DNA of 64,000 nt, from positions 11,844,451 through 11,908,450 of the forward strand of contig NC_135012.1 of assembly GCF_051020985.1 (NCBI RefSeq), written 5' to 3'. Below, in pieces: positions 54,007 through 64,000 of the stretch. Below the pieces are notes generated by a model. That model was not told the DNA's origin, searched no databases, and saw nothing but the letters and a program-made list of their open reading frames with translations. Made by a program: the position numbers and the translations under genes. The stretch comes from Nomia melanderi (lineage: Eukaryota; Arthropoda; Insecta; Hymenoptera; Halictidae). Positions within the stretch are counted from its first letter, which is position 1, and every line of letters begins with the position of its first letter.

Positions 54007-56859
54007 AACGTTTCAAAAAAGAAATACGTATCATAAAATTAGCAAGACTGGATTGGATAATCTAAAAATAAGGTGAATATCTTTTAGTACTGTAACGAAT
54101 TGAAAATTAAATAGTAATTTAATAATATTTTCTTAATAACAATTCGATTCCTAATAGTTAAAAAATAATAGAAAAGGGCAAGGGGAGAAGCTTAAAAGGA
54201 ATATGTGATACATGAATGCAATATACGAGACATTTTAATATCTGGAATGGTGCGATCTTTAAAAAAGGAGTCGACCATAGATTTTAAGGGATTAAAACGG
54301 TTTTTACCATAGCCAGAAGGGACCGATATAGAGGGCATAACTCACGTTACACGTTACAAATCTTTCCGTTCCAACGTATCTTAATTACACACATTTTTGG
54401 AATTGCGTTAAAACATCTCTGCTGCTGAAATATTTAATTTCCTTTGAAAAATTCACCATTGTAATTACTACCTGGAAATATGAACGTAACTTTGAATGAA
54501 TACATAAAGTAATTAATTTTCAGAAAAATTCATTAATAATTAATAAAATAACGAGTATCAGCATGGCTATATTTACGTTCCGATAATTCAATCATGCGAA
54601 AGGTATATTTAAACTCGAGCGCAATTCCACTATTATAAACTTCACTGAATTAAAAAGAAGACTTGCATATTCAGACAAAAGGATAATTTTTAAATTGAAT
54701 TTTGATGAATAAAACGTCGGATTGATAGACTCAGTATCGTGGTTTCATTTTACAGATAATAATACAATAAACGATTGTTTCGTGGAACTTTAAAAAACAT
54801 TTATAGCTTTATTCAATTTTTGAAATTTTTCTCTCGATATGATTGACATTCGATTTCCTATTTTTAATCAAAATTGGATCTTTCTATTAATGTCCCTCTT
54901 GATGCAACTTGGAATCTTATTACATTATTTACTAGATTAAAAAACCCAGAATCGTGTGTGATTTCTTTAACTTCATTGAATCAACGATGCATTGGAAACC
55001 AATTTTCATTAAATTACGTATTTTTTTCTAAGAATGTCCATAAAAATTGGATTTTCCATGAACATTTTCAGTCCAATATATCTAACTCTAATTTTTATAT
55101 TATTATAACTTAATATATCTTTCAACTTTCTTTTATCTTTAAAGTATTTTCTAGATTTCCAGTTATTCATACTGTTCGTGTTACTTGCGTATATCATTCG
55201 GGACGAAAGGGTGAACACAATCAAACTTCAATCAACGTTCCACTAGAAAATGATAAGCATACCTCGGGAAGAAACTTTCGTACAAAAGGATACTCGAGTT
55301 AATCGGATAAATCCGTGTTTACGCCTCCTCGGGAGACATCGAAAATTCGTCCGGCGAAGTGCAGCAGGATTCGCAAAATGATCCGTCGGGTAATGATTCA
55401 CCGGCATTGTGCACGGCTCCGAGCGAAAACAGTCAAGTTTCCCAGGGACAATCAAGTATTCACGATAGAAATGGTTGCGCGATTTACGGCGCCATTTAAG
55501 AGCCAAGGTCCGCGCAACAATGCTTGCAAAGGGAAATGTGGTCAATGCTTCGTAGACGAACGACTGAATCGTTCCTGAGGAGCTACTCGCATCGCAAGTC
55601 GGTCAAAGAAACTCGCCTCGGCCGGGGAAATTGCGGCGGAATATCGACTGCCGACCCCGTAATATTTTACTCGCGAATAAGGGTAGGGAGAAAGGCTCGG
55701 GGATTCAGCGAATTGAAAACGTCGAAAGAAAACAATGTGTACGTGTGCGGCTGCGCGCGCGTGTGCGCCGCGTACGTGGACGCGCGTGTGTATTTGCATC
55801 CCGATATCCGGTAAATGCTCTTGTACGCGAGGCAAGTAAACAAGCTGATCTGTCTCATCGTTTGCATAGTTTCCCAGCTACGCTAACTATTATCTGGCAA
55901 AGAGGTATTTTCTTGTTTAAATTCAACGAGACCTCTTTCACCTCGCGTGCACCTCGCCCCCGTCATTAATCGATGGTAATACAATATTCTGAATTATCAC
56001 TTTGAAGCATTGGTTCGTTGCAGTATTTAATTATTCTGTGGAACTATTTTATTAGGTTATGTTTTACGATGTATTGGTTTATTGTTTTGCGGCATTATGT
56101 TATATTGCTTCGGTAGTAGATATTATTTTGTAGTATTACTTTGTTGTATTACTTATTATAATATTACGCAACATGGTCTCGTGTTTTATTTTGGTATTTT
56201 TTAATAGTATTATTTTCGTGAAAGGATGTTTCGATTATACTTTCTCGATTACTGTTTTACCACTTGGTAATTGTATTTCGATATGTTGAGCGTTTTCGCA
56301 AGAAGAAAATGGAAAATCTAATAAAAGCATAATTATTATTAAATGAATCAGATTGACAAAGTTTCTGTAATTTCTTTATTCTAATCTCCGGTATGCGGAT
56401 GAAGATATCAGCTACGATTATAACAATTTATCTGGTCGAAAATAGAATATCTTTCAATTAATTCTTTTCCATGTACTGATCCCTTTTATCGGAAACTTGT
56501 CACTTTACTGAAGACACTAAAATTAATATCGTTATAATGAATATTAAACAATACGATAGAGGGTCGGGTTCGGTGAACGGTGCACTAATTATTTTCTCTT
56601 GATCCGCCTATTTCGAGCTAAATTTGCGTGTCGTCGGCGCTTGATAATTTACAAGAAATTCCAGTCGCGCCAGCCATCATGTCAATATGAATTCCAGCAA
56701 ACGCTAATGTCTAAAATTATTATGAAATCCACTTTTGTGCGTGTTAATTCACAGCCTTGATACGTTGCTCATACATAAAATTATTAAATTATTCAACGAA
56801 AATTGATAAATACTCTTTTACGTCTATACAATTGCAATATAAAATCTATCGAAAAGTTA

Positions 56860-57135
56860 AAATATCTTAACATTTGAAAAATTTTATTCTGCAATTTTAC
56901 AGACGTCAAAGAACAATGTATTTTCTGTTTAAACTTTGTTTGGCTATCGCTTACCGTTCCCAAGATAATTCATAGGAAAGAATTTGCTTCTTTTCAAGGG
57001 GTGGTTTCACCCCTTCAATGTGAAATTTGGCACGGCAAAGTTGCAATGTATTGTGTTTAACTTCATAACTTTTTGAACTTCCGACTTTGATATCTTTCCT
57101 AGTAAATACGAATTTAGAAAAATATAAAAATAACC
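56860..57135 (+). repeat. Dispersed palindrome-core repeat, copy C (longest)
   Basis: Contains gcaattttacagacgt, aagaacaatgtat, the perfect stem-loop AAGGGGTGgttTCACCCCTT and gtgaaatttggcac, followed by a stretch (cttccgactttgatatc) that matches copy B's cttgatttccgag region in position. No ORF of interest. Confidence 0.75.
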
Positions 57136-58828
57136 TCACACATTTCTACTCAAAAGAAATTCAAACACGGTCCAGCATTCGATTCAAAGCACGAAGTCGC
57201 CGCGTAACGCAGAATCAATCCAACCCTCTTTAAATCTGTAGCAGCACGCGTCTGTTGCCCCGAGTGAACAGGGACGCGGGTCAAGATGAACGTTCAGCTC
57301 GTTGTGAATGTCTGATGATCGGGATGGCATTAATCCTTCAGGTGGCCTGTTTAGAAACTTTAAATTATATCTGCTGATATATGGCTCATCTGTGGTCAGC
57401 TTATAACGGACGAGAATAATTGGGATATCAATATTCATATTCTACATGCATATCTGATAGCCTTCGACGTTGTCGCTGACGAAAGAATCGCACAACTGAT
57501 CATATATTCTAACTGAATCTATTTAATTACTGTTATTCAATTACTATTAATAATAGCGTACCGTTTCATTTGCCTTTTATGAATAAATTAGTAGACAAAG
57601 TACTTCAGCAATTGTCAATATTTCAATGTCTCTGAAATATTTAATGGTTAGTCAATTAATTCAATCGAAACAGTACTATTCAGGATAGTTTTAATTATTT
57701 TTATACTAGAACTATCGAGCATTTAATATGATTAATATGTAATTTTTTAAAACTTGTAACAATGGATTGTTTTCAGTTTCTTCACACATTCATTATAGGA
57801 TTTAAGCGAAACTATGTTTTCAAAATTATTCCGAATATTCAATGCATTCGAGATGTTAATTATGGAACAAGGAAACCGAAACTAGTCGTTTATCCTGGTA
57901 CGGTAGTTCCAATGTTAATTGCCTGAATAATTCACGAATAACTGTTATCTCTTTCACCGAAGAGAATCAGTAATTAATTTCTATTTATATACTTACTCTT
58001 CTTTCATATAGACTTTTAATTATAATTCTATTTCCAACTTTGTTTCTAACGAATTTATAGAGATTCAGACGGGTTCTTTCGTTAGAAATAGCTTTTTATT
58101 AAAATAAATGTCTCCGTTTCGAGAACTTGAGTATAAAACGTTTTCACCGTCGAGAGGTTTATGCGCGAAAGAGATGAAAAGGATTCTCGAAGGGTAACCG
58201 GTACATAGAAATATAAAGAATTCGTTTGCTTTTAATAATGCACGCGTAAATACTGGCTCGTCGTGCCGTCGAGCTCGCTCTGTTGGAAAATGATTAATTT
58301 CGCAATGCATTACGCGGTTTAAAGCTTTATGAAGTATCGGAACACGTGGTTAATGGAATTACATATGTACGTACGTTAGTCCGTTCGACGTTTTGTCGAG
58401 ACCTTCGTGTCACGTGCGCGGAATTTAATTATCGCATTGAACTGATATCTCAGGTACCAAGAGGTGAAAGTTTCGGTGGGAATGCATCAAAGAGATTTGT
58501 ACAAAGGACGTTCATAATCACGTTAATTGACACAATGCAATATCCATTCCATGCAATGTATTTTCAAATTAATATTAGAAATTCCGACATCCATTTTATT
58601 TCACGAACTAAAGGACATTTAGATGAACGTTATATAATTTAATAAATATAAATTGAATAAATAAATATTATGCTGTACAAGATATAAGAATTTTTTTTCA
58701 ATTTTACTTTCACTTACTTTATCGCCATCACTTGTTTCTATTTTTTTTTTTATTTTAGTTCCTAATTATTACGAATTGATATTTGTAAATTTAAATCTTG
58801 GAAATTAGACGTTTAAAAATAGAAAATT

Positions 58829-58863
58829 TGTCAAATTGACGCGTTCCGTAAACCTAGTGTTAA
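58829..58863. repeat. TTAA element end of the ACTAGAAC type, copy 3 (end only)
   Basis: Reads TGTCAAATTGACGCG, a short spacer, then CCTAGTG and TTAA (58860-58863), the same design as the end at 61154. Its partner end was not found. Confidence 0.45.
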
Positions 58864-61030
58864 AACCAGTAATTCAATGTAAACAATAATCAGTTACTCA
58901 ATGAACTCTTGCTTTCTAAATTCTCTTAATAATATATAGTCATAATATAAATACACTATGCAAACATCAAATTGCTATTACTAGTCGCAAAGTGGTTCAC
59001 TGGGGAAGTACACAAAACAAAATTTGTGAAAGCATTGCGGTAATTAATTTAAAGGTATTGCATTAAACAATTTTCATCAGTGCTCTCCCGATGGGAATTA
59101 ACGGGCTGACCTAAATTTGATAATAAATAGAGCATTAAATGCGTCAGAATAGAATCCGAAAGGTCTCTAGCTCCGAAATCGCAGCGGCGAAAAATTTCAG
59201 CCATCGATGTGCATTAGCCGAAACATTAATAATTCCTGATTCGTGCGTTTATTGGCGGCGATTTTATGCTAGCTACTCTACTCGTACGTTAGAATAATAG
59301 CTTTCTATTGTTCGTTGAAAAATTGATGGCGCGCAATTTGCAGACAAGCAGAAGCTTTTAGTTACACGTTTTATAAGCTTTCAGAAGGGAGTCAGAGATC
59401 CGGAAAAGTCAATTATCGATACCGCTGACTACGAAATAAATCGGGAAAGTGTGGGACGACGCACGGTAGACGCGGGAAAACATTTCGCGCTGACGAGCAC
59501 AATTTTTAAAGCACCCCAAACATGCAAAACATTCCTCTGATGAAATATCTATTACCGTGCACGGTTGGGAAATCACCGAATGCTGAAACGGCTTCGCATC
59601 GATCACGGATGACCAATGTTCAATATTGTATTACCGACAAAACCTAATAAATTCTTTAATATATTTATTTACCGTTTCCTTACGCAAATGTTTCTAGCGA
59701 AGTTTTATTTGAATTTCTCGTGATTAATTTAATTTCACGTAACGTCGGCTACGCCAACGGATTTGTATTTATTTTACAAACGTAAAAATGCTTCTTTTGT
59801 GAGTTATGAATATTTATTCGTATACAATAAATTGTTAGAAAAGTAAATGAGAATAATTGGAAAATATAAGGTAACGAAGTCTTCCATATTCTCATGACAA
59901 ATGGTTAGCGAAATACGTTGAAATTCCTAAAGAGTAACAATAATATGAAAACGCAAGAAGAAATTCCCAACGAAAAGATGTAAAGTGTGTTCCTCCAATG
60001 TAAAAAGGAAGGAAACCAGATATAATTGCAAATTATGCTGAATGCCGTTGCACAAAGGAGAATATCTCACTAAATATCATACTCAAGCATTATTCAAGTT
60101 TCTAAAGTAAATAATAATCAATCGATTTAATTTTATTCGTATAATAAATAATAGTTAAAATGTAAGAAACTTGTATTGCACAAAGTTTCCTTTCTTCCTT
60201 TTAAAAGATGAAATTGGCACTTTTACCGGCTAGAATTCGAAGTTTTTGATATATGTATTTCACTTGGAAAAATCATTCCTCGATTTGCTACGCCGTGGAT
60301 AAATTACATGCTACGGATAAGTTATGTGAAATAAACTTTCAATCAATGAAATGGTAGAATCCATGGATTAGAAACGTGCCTCGAAGGAACTCTGTTCTGC
60401 AATACTTCACGTTCTCCTTTCTCCGTATTGGTGAGATCATTTCCCTGCTAGCAAAATGGAAAGAGCATAAGAGATGATTTATTGTAAGACAGATTCTAAG
60501 AAGAATGTAGCGTGATAAATGCTTCCGCGACGAAGATAAGTTATTCCGAAGAGCAAAGGAATTGCTGGCATTGTTTTAACTCCGCTGCATTCTTCAGCCT
60601 CCATTTTGACCCAGTCGCAGCTTCGTATTTCGAGTGCCGTTACATTTGTTTAATCCTTTGCAATCTACTTACATTATTATTTGCTCAAGGATACGTTTAA
60701 ATTCAAAAAATGATTGGAGAACCACTAAGTTTGCAGTTCAAAGTAGTTTTCCAATTATTCGCCAAATTTGCTGCACTGTTCCCACCGACGGTTAAAAAAC
60801 TCGTAAAAGGAATACGAAATTGTCTCAAACGACGTGCATTCACAATTGCAAATAATTTTTGTAATTTTACAAACGCGGTTTTTTTACTTCGTGTATTAAC
60901 TACGTTTTGTTTGAGTTACTATATCAATCCTGTAATTATCTCTAAAACTACCGAGTAATTAGAATTGCTTATTTCTATTTATAAAAACTAGAGTGATATG
61001 TTTCTTGAAATTCGAAGGGTCTTCTAGTCT

Positions 61031-61154
61031 TGTATCTGTACAAATACGAAAATTTAATTAAAACTCTTTCGTAAAAATCACCTGATAATTTAAATACCTG
61101 TAAAACACAAAATTTCGAAGCAAGTCAATTTGACCCGTCCAGTTTTAGTGTTAA
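61031..61154. repeat. TTAA element end of the ACTAGAAC type, copy 1
   Basis: A 124-base segment ending in the palindromic GTCAATTTGAC, then CCAGTTTTAGTG and TTAA (61151-61154). It is homologous to 1212-1334. A possible left end of the CCTTTGC type lies at 60650. Confidence 0.5.
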
Positions 61155-62816
61155 CTATGTTTCAACTACATTTTGTTTACGTTATTAGATCAATCTCGCA
61201 TTCTACATTTTCCTCGCATTATTATATAAACTCCGCGTTGCAAGTTTTTTCGACGTTATAATACGAACGTTGCTTCTCTAAATTTCTACACGACCCTTTC
61301 GCAGCTTACTTCCGTTATGCACCTCTCTATTCAATCACAGGGTACCAGCTCTAAACCCATTTATCCTCAAAGCGGCCGGCACACGGAATTGAGGGATACA
61401 GTCAATATTGCAACAAGGTTCTTAAAAATTATTGCTACCGCGGCAGCGGACCGCGAAACTCCAATTTTCCAGTGATCGCGGGAACCGGATAGCAAATAAA
61501 TTACCCATGAATTATTGGCGAATGCACCTCTGCCAGTGTTAGAAACCCGTTGCCAAGAAACAACGTTGCTGTACAGCAGTTTCAATCCCGTCGAACGCGT
61601 AACCGAACTTCGTGCCGGCTTTACCTTTCTATTCCGGGGCCGGGTCGGGTTATTAAAGCTGCATTCACCGCGATTCGGCTGCTCCCGGGAACTTTATAAA
61701 TTGTCAAAACTAGGTGTGTCGATGTTCTCCTTCGCCTGATCGTATTTTCGGACGTACCAAAGTATCGCGGCACTGAAGTTCGGGAACAAACTTTCGGGAA
61801 AGAAAACGCGATCGAATGGCGTTCCAAGGATGCCAAGACTGAATTACGCTCGCCGCTCGTCGGAGTAAGTGTTCGGTCGAATGTAATTGTTCTATATGCT
61901 GCACGATGTTGATGTAATTAATAAGTTTCTTGACGTTTAACCTGTTGACTGTGCAATTTAGCTTCAATGATCGTTTTACGCGTGACAAAATTTAAAAAGA
62001 TTTAAATCTTTTAAAGTTTAGGGTACATTTTAATGAAACGCCAAAGCAAACCAAAGAATTGCGTGTTTATCTGAAAAAATAAAGAATTAATAGTTGAAAG
62101 AATTTTCATAATTTCGAGCTTTTAGGTGACGTGTATACGTCAAACGCAATTAATTGGCAAAAAAAAATAATGTTGAACACTTTTGTATATCTGTTTAGCA
62201 ACTATAACTTGTTTGATAAAACATTATGCTATCTTTCTGATAATTAATTTGTAATTTGTAATAATTCAGAATCGAACGACAAACATAAACGCATAACCGT
62301 AGAGAGCAACGATACCGCGGTCGATCGCGATAAAGAAATTTTCGGCTAATTGATAATTGAAAATAAATATGAAAATACAGAGAATTTCATAACGAAACAC
62401 AAATATAAACTTCCTACGAGCGACTCCGTGTATTTTTATCGAATCCGCGTATTAAATTCGCCGTTACCGTACAATCAAATTCAAGCGAAAAGTGTTTGCA
62501 TTTATTTTTTATGCCCGCCGCTCTATGAAAGCTCTCGCGCACAGCGATTATTTGCTAACAACGAATTAACTTTAAAATTGAGAACGGTCTGCATTAGCAA
62601 TAAAGTACGGAATTGTACTGCGGCTCGGGTATTACGTTCTTCGGTCATATATTCGTTATAATGGCACTTTACCATCATAAACTAAAAAGGGGTGGGGGAG
62701 GCGCGATATTGGTAGTGAACGTGCAGTTGATGCAAAATCCAGGCGAGCCTGAAGTGGAAGTGAAAAAGGAGCAAAGCCAGCTCTAATGGTTATGACTGGA
62801 TTGGGTCGACCGACCA

Positions 62817-63420
62817 TCTACCCCAGGGTGTCCCCAATTTCGGCGGGCCACGTTATCCCACGATTTGGAAAATAACGAAATTTGATAACAAAACCGGACC
62901 TTCCACTCAGGCCTCGTACAACACTCCATAAACGTATTTTATTCTTAATACTTGTTAGATACTCGTGGCCGCCGTAATGGCGGTCGAGCTTTGTTGAATT
63001 TAGCACGTGCCGACTAATAAAACTTGTACGGTTCGAAGGACCACCCGATTTGAGGGAACAAAACTTAGAAACGAGTAGCAGGCGAAGTGGACTTTGACTC
63101 TAGTGCTATGCGCTTCATCGAAATTGCTACTTGATACTTTGTAATCCGCACTTCCTACTCCGTACTCTGTGCTGTGTACTATGCGAGTTGATACTTGTCT
63201 AACTATGCGTTTTCAACTGTGTTTCTCAACTGACTGGACCTCCCAGAATCGTCTTCGACACCTCCGCAATGTCGTCTTCGCGGGGTGAAGACGTTCTGGT
63301 TGGCCCTTTTAGATCTAGATGGTTGTGGAAGGGACACAGTCCCCTCCCTTCTTGGGTCTTCCTAGTTGCTGATGTTAATAACTAATTCGTCCCGTTTGCA
63401 ATCGTCGACCGTGGCAGGTG
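62817..63420. other. Composition-distinct, transposon-like segment without ORF
   Basis: GC-balanced sequence unlike its AT-rich surroundings, with short repeated phrases (tacttgatactttg, tactccgtactctgtgct, gagttgatacttgtc) and aataaaacttgtacgg at about 63017. It resembles an LTR or untranslated part of a retroelement in texture only: no terminal repeat pair, primer-binding site or coding region was found. A 41-codon ATG ORF (62661-62786, rich in Glu and Lys at its end) sits just upstream. Confidence 0.25.
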
Positions 63421-63504
63421 AAAAGCGAGAAACGCTTTGGCCTTAATAACACATGCTAACAGACGGGCTGGAGAGTTAAAAATGCTGGTGACTGGACGCC
63501 AGAT

Positions 63505-63562
63505 GTGAACAATAGATATTTTATATCTATTAAATCTATTATTCACAATAGATATGTGAATA
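63505..63562. repeat. Nested AT-rich palindromes
   Basis: AATAGATATtttATATCTATT (63511-63531) is a perfect hairpin, followed by ATTCAC..GTGAAT at 63541-63562. The motif aatagatat recurs in both. Confidence 0.75.
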
Positions 63563-64000
63563 ACAGATTTCATCAGAGATATCATTTGAAATGTGAAATA
63601 ATTCACAACAATATACATGATAGATTGAAATAAAAATTATTAAAAATTATTAAAGCATTTTTTATATATTAAATTATATAGGAAAAATAGTTAAAATTAT
63701 ATTTAACGTTGACTTAATCGTTTAATATGATTTAACATGATTTAATTCGTTTAATTGAACCCTTCGAAATTATCGTGGATGAAATTTCAGCTAGTGTGAA
63801 GTTTGTTTTAATATTATGGTTCAACTATTTTAGTTGAAAAGACCCTCCAATTATATTCCGTATTAAAATTAGTCCAGTGGAAAATATATTTCATTACTTT
63901 CAATATCCTTTCGGTTGAATCGCGAATGGTACTTGCTGAGTTGTTAGAAGTCAAACAGTTCTTAAATAATTTCGTTGATGCACTTGAAAACACCTTTTAA
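63563..64000. other. AT-rich DNA at the window end
   Basis: Nothing recognised beyond AT-rich sequence. Confidence 0.5.

Larger units (their letters stand above)
54007..62816. other. Gene-poor AT-rich DNA
   Basis: Contains the repeats listed at 56.9, 58.8 and 61.1 kb and GC-rich islands at about 55.3-55.8 and 61.4-61.7 kb, the former with a GT/GC-rich run (about 55740-55800). No gene recognised. ORFs such as 58346-58642, 60710-60958 and 62350-62661 have no supporting features. Confidence 0.55.

Noticed and set aside
55631..55969. 112-codon Arg-rich ORF
   Set aside because: Created by a GT/GC-rich simple-sequence run at about 55740-55800.
60710..60958. 82-codon ATG ORF
   Set aside because: Lies between two candidate TTAA element ends (60650 and 61154) and has no recognisable motif; most likely element interior.
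1..64000. tRNA genes, CRISPR arrays and prokaryotic operons
   Set aside because: I looked for tRNA B-box-like GGTTCGANTCC motifs, regularly spaced identical repeats, and tightly packed ORFs with ribosome-binding sites and found none. The spliced MARCH gene and mariner relic show a eukaryotic genome.

Overview
The window looks like nuclear DNA of an insect, most likely a hymenopteran such as a bee. It is AT-rich with many short GC- and CpG-rich islands. Its one clear gene has small exons separated by introns of up to several kilobases with consensus gt/ag borders. The repeats are decayed mariner and TTAA-flanked (piggyBac-type) elements. I saw no operon-like packing, no tRNA or rRNA gene and no CRISPR array. 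The order-level guess is inference; 'insect' is safer.

Layout. Positions 1 to about 32.1 kb hold no gene I can name: AT-rich DNA, GC islands, tandem repeats, non-autonomous transposon remnants, and a degenerate two-frame coding relic at 23.9-24.3 kb. An orphan exon-like ORF lies at 32.17-32.32 kb. From 34.65 to 50.87 kb six exons on the + strand join in phase into the C-terminal 255 residues of a membrane-bound RING-CH E3 ubiquitin ligase (MARCH2/3-like): all eight C4HC3 zinc ligands, two membrane segments, a short cytosolic tail, a stop, and a poly(A) signal about 135 bases further on. Its 5' coding exon was not found. From about 51 kb to the end there is again no clear gene, but there is a mariner transposase relic at 53.5-54.0 kb with an inverted second copy of its helix-turn-helix region, plus dispersed repeats and a transposon-like segment at 62.8-63.4 kb.

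How it works together. The only functional unit I can support is the MARCH gene, whose product would sit in endosomal or other internal membranes and ubiquitinate membrane cargo. Most of its length is intron, and its introns have collected repeats, including a dispersed palindrome-core repeat in the last intron. The remaining DNA is best read as intergenic or intronic sequence shaped by small TTAA-target transposons, a mariner relic and local tandem duplications. Most ORFs of 60-150 codons here have no ATG, lie in GC islands where stops are rare, or overlap repeats, and I do not call them genes.
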